Positions 32,056 to 40,129 of a stretch of 64,000 nt of DNA are shown here, in pieces (within the stretch, counting starts at the first letter, position 1; each line of letters starts with the position of its first letter). The position numbers and the translations under genes are program-made. The notes under the pieces were generated by a model, which worked only from the letters and a program-made list of their open reading frames with translations, made no database searches and was not told the origin of the DNA. The stretch comes from Actinomycetospora chibensis (GTDB lineage: Bacteria; Actinomycetota; Actinomycetes; Mycobacteriales; Pseudonocardiaceae), in NCBI RefSeq assembly GCF_028737215.1, contig NZ_JAQZAM010000021.1, positions 1 to 64,000 of the forward strand. Direction: 5' to 3'.

Positions 32056-32788
32056 CGAGTCCGACACCTACGCGCGGAATGCCGACTTCTGGATCAAGAT
32101 CATCCGCGAGGGGCTAGACCGCTACCGCACCGAGCTGACAGACGATGCAGTACTGGATGCCGTCGGTCCGTGCGACGGCTTGGACGTGCTCGACGCTGGC
32201 TGCGGCGAGGGCTACATGGGACGGCTGCTCGCGGAGCGCGGCGCGCGAGTCGTCGGCGCGGACATCTCCGACTCGCTCGTCGATGCCGCCAGGGCGCACG
32301 AAGACGCCGAACGCCTGGGCCTCCGATACGAGGTCGCGAGTCTCGAAGACCTCACGGAGCCAGACGACAGTTTCGACCTCGTCGTCTGCAACCACGTCCT
32401 GAGCGATGTGGCAGACCCCGGACGAGCACTGGCCGAACTGGGCCGGGTTCTCCGGCCCGGCGGGAGGCTCGTGGCGCTGATGCTTCACCCGTGCTTCTAC
32501 ACAGCACACGCGGAACGAGACGCCTCGGGATCAATCCCCGTAACTACGTACTTCACGGAGAGAACGATCTCGCAGCCGTTCAACGTGGCGGGGATCGAAT
32601 CTCCGGATCAGGTACATATGAATTTCCGGCCGCTTGAGTTCTACGCGTCCGCACTAGCTAGTGCAGGATTCGCGATAACCATGCTTAGCGAACCGCACCC
32701 ATCTCCGGAGTGTCTAAAGACCGACGATTGGTGGCGCAGCAACTTCAAGAGGCCCCTCTTTCTCCTTATTTCGGCTGCTCACGGTTAG
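32033..32788 (+). CDS. Class I SAM-dependent methyltransferase (cargo)
   Basis: The 251-residue protein has the SAM motif LDVLDAGCGEGYMGRLLAER, motif II VVGADISDSLV, motif III FDLVVCNHVLSDVADP and a C-terminal substrate domain. It resembles small-molecule or lipid methyltransferases of the Methyltransf_11 class. The GTG start at 32033 lies inside the upstream regulator gene. GC content is lower than in flanking chromosomal genes, consistent with element cargo. Confidence 0.82.
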   Translation: MALTSSGSESDTYARNADFWIKIIREGLDRYRTELTDDAVLDAVGPCDGLDVLDAGCGEGYMGRLLAERGARVVGADISDSLVDAARAHEDAERLGLRYEVASLEDLTEPDDSFDLVVCNHVLSDVADPGRALAELGRVLRPGGRLVALMLHPCFYTAHAERDASGSIPVTTYFTERTISQPFNVAGIESPDQVHMNFRPLEFYASALASAGFAITMLSEPHPSPECLKTDDWWRSNFKRPLFLLISAAHG

Positions 32789-32801
32789 GCGTAAGAGAAT
32801 C

Positions 32802-32820
32802 GCAGCAGCAGCAGCAGCAG
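32802..32820 (+). repeat. GCA trinucleotide microsatellite
   Basis: Six GCA units follow the methyltransferase stop in non-coding sequence. Such runs can change length by slippage. No hairpin or reading frame depends on it. Confidence 0.8.
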
Positions 32821-32913
32821 AGAATTTCGACGATCCCGGTCTCCCTCTCGTGCGCGTTGCCCAGTGGTCAGGGCCGGCGAACTTGACGCCGAGACCTCGC
32901 CAACCCCTCATGC

Positions 32914-33144
32914 ATGACCGAGCCGACAGCGCGACGGGGGCAAAGTAGATTGCCTAGCAACGCAGGCTCCTCAAATGCCGTGTTTACACTTCTCGGCGTG
33001 TTAGTAACAGGAGTTGTAACCCTGATTGCAATTCTAGTCAAGTACCGATTCGACAGACGGATCGAACAGGCCCGTCACGAGCGCCAGATGGAGATCGATC
33101 TCTTAGAGGCGCTCCGCGCTACCTTCACCACGTCAACGAAGTGA
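32914..33144 (+). CDS. Small single-span membrane protein
   Basis: This 76-residue protein has one strong hydrophobic segment (TLLGVLVTGVVTLIAILV) followed by a basic, charged helix. ATG start at 32914 lacks a clear ribosome site. Its last 70 bases overlap the convergent hypothetical gene at 33075. The low local GC and the clear membrane span make it credible but not certain. Confidence 0.45.
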   Translation: MTEPTARRGQSRLPSNAGSSNAVFTLLGVLVTGVVTLIAILVKYRFDRRIEQARHERQMEIDLLEALRATFTTSTK

Positions 33145-33680
33145 GTAGTCAAGCGGGCCATCGCATGGGCTGTCACGCTTCCCTCGATGACTGTCAGATA
33201 TGCGTACATGGTCTTTGCGGCATCCCGGAATGCGTTCCTCAATTGACGCTCTCCGGTGTCAAAGCTCCGCTGCACATAATCCACAGCAGCGCTACGAAGC
33301 CCCGCTGCTGCCTGATGGAATTTAGAAGTCTCGTCGCTATGGTCGGTTCCGTCCGACTCGCCAAGGAGGGGCTCGACTAGCTCCCTACGCTGCGTTTCGC
33401 TCAAATAGATTTCGTTGTGCCCTGTCTGGTAGCGGAGTCTAGCCAAAGTCTCTGCGACATCGATCGGTGTCCTCTTGAACTGCTTGGGCCGGGTCTCGAA
33501 GGCCCTGGCCGCTCGTCCGCCGACTGACGGCACGATATCTAAAGTCCATAGCTCGTAAAGGTCCGCCGTACGACTGCGGCGCATTGGGACCGCAAAATCA
33601 CGACCTTGATCGTCGGGTGCGGCCTGGCCCTCGGGCTCACTCTGGTCGGCGGGTCCGGCCTGGTCATCTGGTCCCGTCAT
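33075..33680 (-). CDS. Hypothetical protein of the integrative element
   Basis: This 201-residue protein has a Pro/Asp/Gln-rich first 30 residues and then a mixed helical domain (ETLARLRYQTGHNEIYLSET). No family recognised. ATG 33680 is preceded by AAGGGGAAGGACC, a strong ribosome site. It overlaps the convergent small membrane gene at the 3' end. Confidence 0.6.
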   Translation of the reverse strand: MTGPDDQAGPADQSEPEGQAAPDDQGRDFAVPMRRSRTADLYELWTLDIVPSVGGRAARAFETRPKQFKRTPIDVAETLARLRYQTGHNEIYLSETQRRELVEPLLGESDGTDHSDETSKFHQAAAGLRSAAVDYVQRSFDTGERQLRNAFRDAAKTMYAYLTVIEGSVTAHAMARLTTHFVDVVKVARSASKRSISIWRS

Positions 33681-34160
33681 CGTGAGGTCCTTCCCCTTTT
33701 CCGGCTCTCATTTTCGGTAGGGGTACTATCTATCCCTAGGCATGCATCGCCGCATTTATCGTCACGATCACATCGGTGGCGGCCCGCTATTGTTGCTGGA
33801 CAGCGCGAGCCGAGCCCAAGATCGTTATCCCCCTCGGCCTGCCTCCTTATGAGAGCTGTCGCGCACGCCCCGTTCCCCCATGTGCCACAGCGTAGAAGCG
33901 GCGGCTTGTGTTGGATATAGGCGAAGCGGGCGACTCGCGGGCACGACTGATTCCCCTGTTGGTCAGCACGGGTCGCGATGCATACGGGATGTGACAGTCC
34001 GGGCGCTCTACGTATCCCCGAAACTCTCCCTACAAGCGCGTGCGCGCGCCCTGAATTGCTCGGGTCGATCACTGCGACTTCGCTGGAGAAGCCCGACGTT
34101 GTGATCGGACGCGTTGGGCGCGCCTTCACCTCGCGGCAGCGCGCCCCGCGCACGCGCGGT
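33681..34160. other. Gap without a supported gene
   Basis: These 480 bases separate the hypothetical gene at 33680 from the 3' end of the rep-like gene. Open frames here are short or antisense-like. The left end holds the ribosome site of the hypothetical gene. No strong hairpin or known RNA is evident. Confidence 0.5.
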
Positions 34161-35510
34161 TCAGCCGACTGGGTCTCGTGGCCTGGCGGGGTGCTCGTCT
34201 GGGGTGTAGTGCCATCGCAGGTCCCGGATCGTGAGCCAGGCCCGTGCGGCATCGAGGCCGCCGTTCTCGGCCACGGCCAGCAACTCCGGCCCGAGCTGGG
34301 CGCGTTCGACGTAGTCCCATGCGTCCACGCTGAGTCCGAGCCGGACGTCGGCGTCCAGGTCGTCGGCCGCGATGTCCTCGTCTGTGGCCTCGGCTCCGAG
34401 ACCGGCGAGCTTGCGGAGGTCCCGCCGACCGGTGGACCAGGTGAGCTGACGGCGGCCCTCGCTGGCCTGCTCCCACTCCCACCAACGGGCCACGGCTGAC
34501 TCCTCGTAGGTGTCGACGGCGTCGGCGAGGAGCTGCATCGAAGTGCGGCCCCCGCGGCGACGGCCCTCTTTGCGGTGCGAGCCGGTGACCTCGTGGGCGA
34601 TCTTGGTGAAGTAGTCGGCCAAGTCCCCGTCACCGAGCTGCACCCGGCGCAGGTCGCATCCGTGTTCCTCGCTGGCGTGGAAGCCCTTGCGCTTCAACGC
34701 GGCGCGCCACCGAAAGAACATGCGGGCACCGACCGAGCCGGCGACCAGCTCGGCGGAGACCTGCTGGCCGAAGCAGAGCAGGGCGTGGATGTGGACGTGC
34801 CAGCCGTTCTCGCCGTCGGTGACCTCCACGACGCGTGCCCACCCGAGCAGCCCGCCGAACAGTTCTTGATCGGCCTGCCATGCCCCGCCGGAGGTGACGC
34901 GGGCCCACGCGTCGGATAGCACGTCCCAGCAGCCGCGGGCCTGCCGAAGCGTGTGTTCCTCGATGGCGTCGGCCTCGGCCTCGCGCTCGTCGAACTCCCA
35001 CAAGTTCGAGTTCGCCGCCTCGTAGCGCGACCGGTTCTCCTCGAGGCGCCGCAACCGGGCGCGCTCGTCCTTGGTCAACCCGAGCCGGTCACCGCGACCG
35101 TGGCGCATCGTCAGAGTCAGCAGGAACGCCGACCCGCCGGCCTCCTCAACCGCACGCATCACCGTCGACAGCTCGTCCGCTCGCCGTGTGGCGATCTTGG
35201 CCGCGCATTGCGGGCACGCCCACACCGACCCGCACGACGCCAGACCTGAGTAGCCCGCCGAGCGGGAGCCATCCACCCCGGTCGTGAGCGCGAGCGTGAC
35301 CCCGGCGTCGGGGTCGAGTGGCGCACCGCAGTTCCGAACCCGGCGCAAGCTGGTGATCAGACGTAGCTGCGACCGGCGCGCCCAGCGGGTCTCGCGTCGG
35401 TGCTGGGCCTTGGCCACCCGCTCATCCGGGGTCAGTCGCTCGTTGGCTCCCCGGCGCTGCCTGGTCCGGTGAAGACCTGTTCGCCCATTACCGAGAGCCG
35501 GCCCGCTCAC
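34161..35510 (-). CDS. RepSA-like rolling-circle replication initiator
   Basis: The 449-residue protein has a zinc-knuckle region CGSVWACPQCAAKI near residue 92 and the HUH metal motif HVHIHALL near residue 240. A Rep Tyr/Lys segment DYFTKIAHEV follows. This matches RepSA/pSAM2-type initiators that nick the element's double-strand origin after excision. GTG 35510 is the furthest start; shorter starts are possible, since the first 30 residues are Arg-rich. Hairpins at 35532-35630 lie directly upstream. Confidence 0.85.
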   Translation of the reverse strand: MSGPALGNGRTGLHRTRQRRGANERLTPDERVAKAQHRRETRWARRSQLRLITSLRRVRNCGAPLDPDAGVTLALTTGVDGSRSAGYSGLASCGSVWACPQCAAKIATRRADELSTVMRAVEEAGGSAFLLTLTMRHGRGDRLGLTKDERARLRRLEENRSRYEAANSNLWEFDEREAEADAIEEHTLRQARGCWDVLSDAWARVTSGGAWQADQELFGGLLGWARVVEVTDGENGWHVHIHALLCFGQQVSAELVAGSVGARMFFRWRAALKRKGFHASEEHGCDLRRVQLGDGDLADYFTKIAHEVTGSHRKEGRRRGGRTSMQLLADAVDTYEESAVARWWEWEQASEGRRQLTWSTGRRDLRKLAGLGAEATDEDIAADDLDADVRLGLSVDAWDYVERAQLGPELLAVAENGGLDAARAWLTIRDLRWHYTPDEHPARPRDPVG

Positions 35511-35531
35511 TGGGCACCACCAGCGGTCAGG

Positions 35532-35630
35532 GCCGGCGCTGGCGCGCCGGCGGTGGCCGGCCCTTCCGGGCCGGCCACGCTCTCACTCCTGACTTCGTCC
35601 CGTGCCGCGCGGCCGGCCCCCGGGCCGGCC
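35532..35630. other. Cluster of three strong hairpins, candidate replication origin region
   Basis: Successive stem-loops lie at 35532-35551 (7-base arms), 35553-35578 (11-base perfect arms GTGGCCGGCCC around TTCC) and 35611-35630 (9-base arms). They sit in the 566-base non-coding gap between rep and the next gene. They may form an origin, a rep regulatory site or terminators. Nothing else is seen in 35631-36076, apart from the ribosome site of the next gene. Confidence 0.5.
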
Positions 35631-36076
35631 ATCCACCGGGCAGCGACAACGACGACCTGGACCACGGCGGCGACCAGGAGCAAGACGAGACTCGGCCTCC
35701 GGCGGCCAGGCGCTCCGCCCTGGACCAGGGCACCGACCTCAGGAGAGCCCACCCATGCGACGAGCTCGGGACAGAGGTGGTGGTCGAGGCGGGGCCTCAC
35801 CCACGACGACGCGCCCGAGGGCTGCCAGGCCGCCCGCACAGCCGCAAGCGCCATCCGGCAGCACATGCGCCGGTCATCGACGACAGGGGCGCTTGCACCT
35901 GCGCGAGCGGCCAGGCAGGACAGAGCCCGCGCCGCCGAGGGAGAGACCCCGAGGGCCGGCCGCGAGCTGAGACGCGTGACCGTGAGCAGGCCGCAGTATG
36001 AAGTACGGTCCGTCGGGGGATCATCGAGGCCCCCCTTCTCCGCAACGAACCGAGTGCCACAGTTGAAAGGACCCAG

Positions 36077-36655
36077 GTGGACGGTGGAGACATCGCCTCG
36101 CTGTTGAGCGCGATCTTTGCCGGCGGCGCTCTCGTAGTCGCCAGCTGGGCAGCGTGGCTGAGTCTCCGGTCCGCACGCGCGGCTGAATCGTCGGCCTCTG
36201 CCTCGGAAGCAAGCGCCCAAGCGACTGAGACTCAGGCAAACATCACCGTTCGCTCGTTCGCGGCTGAACACGCACCAAAATTCGACTTCACGTTCGCCAC
36301 CAGGGATGGTCGCTGTCGCCGAGACTGGCAGATCAGGGTTGAATACCTGGCCGGCCCTTCGATGCTCTATGTGCGTCCGAAGTTCTTCTCGATCGCTTCT
36401 CCTGGTGACAACGGGAAGAAGAGGGAGCGCTACGACGAGCAGCGGAACGACTGGCGACTGATCCAGCTCGGCGAGACGTTTCCGATCTTCCAGCCGGACG
36501 GCTGGCCCCTTAGCTCTACCGCAATCATCGCCGAGGTCTCGATCGAGAGCACTGACGACCCTGGTGATGAGAGGGTCCGATGGCGGTCGGGCCGCCGTTT
36601 CCTGTGGCACGAGCACCTGGACGGCGCGCACGAGACCGCGCCGTTTGAGGTCTGA
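36077..36655 (+). CDS. Membrane-anchored hypothetical protein
   Basis: The 192-residue protein has an N-terminal transmembrane segment (LLSAIFAGGALVVASWAAWLSL) followed by an Ala/Ser-rich coiled-coil-like linker and a beta-rich soluble domain (FDFTFATRDGR...). GTG start 36077 follows AAAGGA by seven bases. Lower GC than flanking chromosomal DNA. It is the last gene before the distal att copy; function unknown. Confidence 0.6.
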   Translation: MDGGDIASLLSAIFAGGALVVASWAAWLSLRSARAAESSASASEASAQATETQANITVRSFAAEHAPKFDFTFATRDGRCRRDWQIRVEYLAGPSMLYVRPKFFSIASPGDNGKKRERYDEQRNDWRLIQLGETFPIFQPDGWPLSSTAIIAEVSIESTDDPGDERVRWRSGRRFLWHEHLDGAHETAPFEV

Positions 36656-36850
36656 CCGCACGGGGCCGTCGGACGGCAGCCCGAGCGGGCTGTTGGCGGC
36701 TGCGCAAGATCGTCCCATGAGGTACCCATGAGATTCATCGGGCAACGGTCCTCTGACGATCGCAACTAAAGCCAGACCCGGTGAGCCGTCTTCGCAGGTC
36801 ATCCGGGGTAGACACGAATCGTCGATGACTCCGAAAAATTCGCCGTCGGG

Positions 36851-36888
36851 AATCACTGGGTTCGGGGTTCGAGTCCCTGACGGCGCAC
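36851..36888 (+). other. Distal attachment site copy (tRNA-Lys 3' end duplicate)
   Basis: The 38 bases from AATCACTGGG to ACGGCGCAC match the tRNA-Lys 3' half at 20529-20566 without change. The rest of the tRNA is absent. It therefore marks the far end of the integrated element. A second integrase gene starts 91 bases further on. Confidence 0.88.
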
Positions 36889-36978
36889 CCATCGTTGCAG
36901 GTGTCGGGCCTGCGGTGCTTTCCTCCGGTAGATCGACGGTCCGTTTACGGGCCGGAAACTCCTCCGGAGGCGCTCCAC

Positions 36979-38205
36979 ATGGCCCGTCCACCCCTCCCGC
37001 TCGGCACCCCCGGGACCATCTCCGTCGCCGAGGAAGAGCCCGGCTCCTGGGTCGCTCGCTGCCGCTTCCGCGACCACGACGGTGTCACCCGTCGGCTCCG
37101 CAAGCACGGTGCGTCGAAGACGGCCGCGAAGGCGGCCCTGCACGAGCTCATCCAGCAGCGACAGCGAGGGAAGACGGGGCACAGCGCTGTGCTGACGCCG
37201 GCGTCGCGCTTCCGCGAGGCGACCGTGCTCTACCTCGCGAAGGTGGACCGCAAGCGCGAGGACTCGACGCACGCGCTGTACACCTACCACCTCGAACGCA
37301 CAGTTCTCCCCGCCCTCGGCGCGCTCCAGCTGCGTGAGTGCACCGTCGCGCGCCTCGATGCCTTCCTCGAGGCCCTCGAGCCGCGCTATGCGCCGTCGAC
37401 CCGCCGCACGCTGCGATCGATCGTGAGCGGCGTCCTCCAGATTGGGGTGCTCCACGAGGCGCTGCCGGCCAACCCGGTCCGCGAGCTCGACCGCATCGAG
37501 CAGCCCAGGGGCCAGGCCAAGAAGAAGCCGCGGGGCTTGACCGTCGACGAGCGCCAGGCCCTACTTGACTGGTTCGACCAGGGCTCGGACGACGATCGAG
37601 TCCGGCGTCTGCAGCGGGTTGCTCGGGCGGCGGAGCTGCCGGACCTGGTGCGCTTCTCCCTCGGCACAGGCCTCCGCATCGGCGAGGCACTGGCGGTCCG
37701 CCGACTCGATGTGAACCTGGACGGAGTACCGGTCCGCAACAAGAACGGGCTGCTGCGGGTCCCGGTGGTCACCATCGCCGGCAACGTCACATGGGTGAGG
37801 GGCAAGGGCCTCGTACGCCACGACGGGAAGAGCGAAGCAGCCCTCCGCGTCATCCCGCTCCCTCGGTTCACCGCCGAACTCCTCCGTGAGCGACTCGCGC
37901 TGCCTGGCGAGGACAGCTGGCCGCTGTTTCCTGCTGCTGGCCGAGACGGCCGCATCACCTATCGCTGGCCGTCGAATGTCAGGCGGACCCTGCGGTCCGT
38001 TCGCCAGGAAGTCGGCCTCGAGTGGATGACCCCGCACACCTGGCGCCGCACCTACGCCGCCATCCTCGACGATGAGATCACCTTCACCGACCGCATGAAG
38101 GCAGACCTCATGGGCCAGGCTCAGTTCCTCAAGGACACCTACGTGAGTCGCGGCGAACTTCATGTCGGCGCAGCCGTCCTCCTAGATGCGGCCATCGCCG
38201 CTTAA
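36979..38205 (+). CDS. Second tyrosine recombinase integrase
   Basis: The 408-residue protein is related to but distinct from the integrase at 19306. It has arm-binding residues 1-60 and a core-binding domain. The catalytic domain shows Arg in GTGLRIGEAL, His-x-x-Arg in HTWRRTY and, near the C-terminus, a Tyr in KDTYVSRGEL. The usual LGH third motif appears as MGQAQ, so the second His is replaced by Gln. ATG 36979 has CGGAGG nearby. Its 5' end abuts the att copy, which suggests a second element or a remnant using the same tRNA-Lys site. Confidence 0.85.
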   Translation: MARPPLPLGTPGTISVAEEEPGSWVARCRFRDHDGVTRRLRKHGASKTAAKAALHELIQQRQRGKTGHSAVLTPASRFREATVLYLAKVDRKREDSTHALYTYHLERTVLPALGALQLRECTVARLDAFLEALEPRYAPSTRRTLRSIVSGVLQIGVLHEALPANPVRELDRIEQPRGQAKKKPRGLTVDERQALLDWFDQGSDDDRVRRLQRVARAAELPDLVRFSLGTGLRIGEALAVRRLDVNLDGVPVRNKNGLLRVPVVTIAGNVTWVRGKGLVRHDGKSEAALRVIPLPRFTAELLRERLALPGEDSWPLFPAAGRDGRITYRWPSNVRRTLRSVRQEVGLEWMTPHTWRRTYAAILDDEITFTDRMKADLMGQAQFLKDTYVSRGELHVGAAVLLDAAIAA

Positions 38206-39240
38206 CGTCGCGCAAGGCAACAGATCCGGCAAGAGCGCCCTCCGACCGACGGCTTGTCAGCACAATTCGCCTCCAGACTGTGCTCGCCAGCCTCTACGCA
38301 GGTAAAGCGAGAGCGCTGTGCCCCTTGTTCTCCAGGCGCTGAACGATCACCTTCGATTCTGCTTGCGGCGAGGAGGCGCTCAGGCGGACGCCGAGAGCCT
38401 GTCGCGCGCCGCGGTAGGAGTCTATGTCCGCCGACACAGCCCCTTTCCGGCCCTCGGGGTGCGCCGCACGCTCTCTATAGCCGGGGTGGGCCACGTTCGG
38501 TAACGATGCGAAGTGCTCTGCCGAGGGGAATCACCCCAGGTAGACAGCGACTCCCGCTGCGGCAAATCCAGGGCCCCGTGCGCTGAACTACGAAGACAAT
38601 CGAATGCGGTACCAAGGCAGGCTCTTCACCTCCCTGCCGGCACCGAAGTTCGCATGTGAGCGGAGGCCGCAACCCCATCCCGTCAGGTCGGTGCGCAGCT
38701 CTGATCTGCGCCCGGGCCCGCGCCCTCTCAGGTGACAGGCCAGTGCATGGAACGCACCTCGTCGGACCACTCCTGCTGCTCTCTGAGCAACGACGTGACG
38801 AGCAGGAGGGCTCGAGCGAAGTTTGATTCGCTGAACTGGTTAGGCCCGGGACCGTGGGCAAGAGCGTGGCGAGAGAGGAGGATTGGTTGCGGTTGCCCCG
38901 AGTCGGGGAACCAGTTCGTAAAATACTGTGGAATTGGCGCGATGAGCAGCCGGTAGAGATATGGGTGCCGGCCCCGCCCCTCTTCGAACGAGGCCCGCCG
39001 GTACCGCGACCGGAGGTCCTTAAGGTCCTTGCTGTAGCGACCTTCGTCCTGCCGAGGTTGAACGAACCGAAAGTCGCGCGCGTCATCACCGCGGCGCCCA
39101 TTCAGTTTCTTCTTGTCGGTGCATCAGGTATCATGGCGTCCTTATCACTACTTAGCGCTTCGTAGATGGCGAACCGCAGCGAGGAAGGTGAGCCGCGATG
39201 GGCCGCGTGAACTTTCTGCGAGACGGCGGGGTGGTCGCCG

Positions 39241-39510
39241 GTGCCTCTTCCTGGCGAGAAGCGTGAGTTAGAGAAGGCCACAGCAGAGGTTGATGCTCTG
39301 CTTTCGCTCTCGGAACCGAGCCCGCCTGCGACGTCGACGGAAAAAGAGGAACAAGACGACCCGCCCACACAGTCTAAGCGCGGCGAGTATCGTGAGGAAA
39401 GATTCGATGGAGTGTATGGGTCAACTCCTATTCGAACCTTCGATTTGGACCAAATCTTTGAAGGGGCAATCGGCTCCCCTGGAGCGGTTGCCGAAGTGTT
39501 GACGAGATAG
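39241..39510 (+). CDS. Doubtful small acidic ORF
   Basis: The frame would give 89 residues rich in Glu, Ser and Pro, beginning with GTG at 39241. No ribosome site or family is visible. It lies in a decayed region. I list it only because its composition is protein-like. Confidence 0.25.
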   Translation: MPLPGEKRELEKATAEVDALLSLSEPSPPATSTEKEEQDDPPTQSKRGEYREERFDGVYGSTPIRTFDLDQIFEGAIGSPGAVAEVLTR

Positions 39511-39589
39511 CTCGTTATGCGCGGCTGGAGAAGGTTCAAGTAAGCTACAGTCCTGCGCACCCCAGCGCCAAATCCTTCGAGCTGTCCAT

Positions 39590-39880
39590 TCTCGGCGAGC
39601 CATCGCCGAGCCAGCGACCGCAGCACGTGGCGCATCGCCGCGTCGGGATTGACCGGGTCGTGGTCGGCCCACTGGGCAGCGTAGAACGCCTGCTCGTACT
39701 CGGCGCAGCTCGTCGAGCGCGGTAACCAGGGTGGCCTTGAGGGTGATCATGGCGCTGGTGCGGGCCTTGACCGCGGTGTCTCGGCCGCAACGCGGCCACC
39801 CGCGGCGGCCAGCTGAACTACCGGGCCCCCGAGCTGCTGGGCCCGCAGCAGCGCGATCTCCTCACGCTCGCGACTGCATC
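39590..39880 (-). pseudogene. Probable IS110-family transposase remnant
   Basis: Fragments on the minus strand read AMITLKATLVTALDELR and, in another frame, AAMRHVLRSLARRWLAEN. This order resembles the central part of IS110-type transposases (a KALxVTAPDELR-like segment, then LRSLARR). The fragments lie in different frames with no start, so the gene is dead. Recognition is from memory and moderate at best. Confidence 0.35.
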
Positions 39881-40129
39881 GGAGCCCGTCCCGCCCGCTC
39901 CGAGACTCGAGTTCGCAGAGTGTCGGGCATGCCTTGTACCGGTCTCGCCCGTCAACGGGCCTACAGATGTACTACGAGATGACGGCGAGCATCACGACAC
40001 CGCCACGGCGCTCGACCGAGTGCCGCGCCACTCGCCACTTGCGTCATCGATACACCGGCGCTCAGCCAGGCAGCCTCCTGCGGAGGCACGCTGTGATGTC
40101 GCGGGCGGCGCACGCTGCCGGGCCCACGC

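Larger units (their letters stand above)
29432..36888. mobile_element. Integrative element, part 2 (ftsK-N to distal att copy)
   Basis: This part carries the ftsK N-terminus, a WhiB-like gene, a regulator-methyltransferase pair, several hypothetical genes and a RepSA-like initiator, and ends in a 38-base copy of the tRNA-Lys end. GC content drops noticeably between about 30.7 and 33.9 kb and around 36.1-36.6 kb, consistent with acquired cargo. Confidence 0.8.
38206..40129. other. Lower-GC region with decayed sequence, no clear intact gene
   Basis: About 1.9 kb between the second integrase and the injection-system cluster holds only short, overlapping frames on both strands. The local GC is lower than on either side. 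I see an IS110-like remnant around 39590-39880 and a possible small acidic ORF at 39241-39510. It looks like accumulated insertion scars. Confidence 0.6.

Noticed and set aside
33677-34633. 318-residue minus-strand frame overlapping the rep 3' end
   Set aside because: Low-complexity translation in a different frame from the HUH initiator; no start signal.
35507-36991. 494-residue minus-strand frame across the att site
   Set aside because: It spans non-coding hairpins, the att copy and an opposing plus-strand gene with a ribosome site; no recognisable domain.
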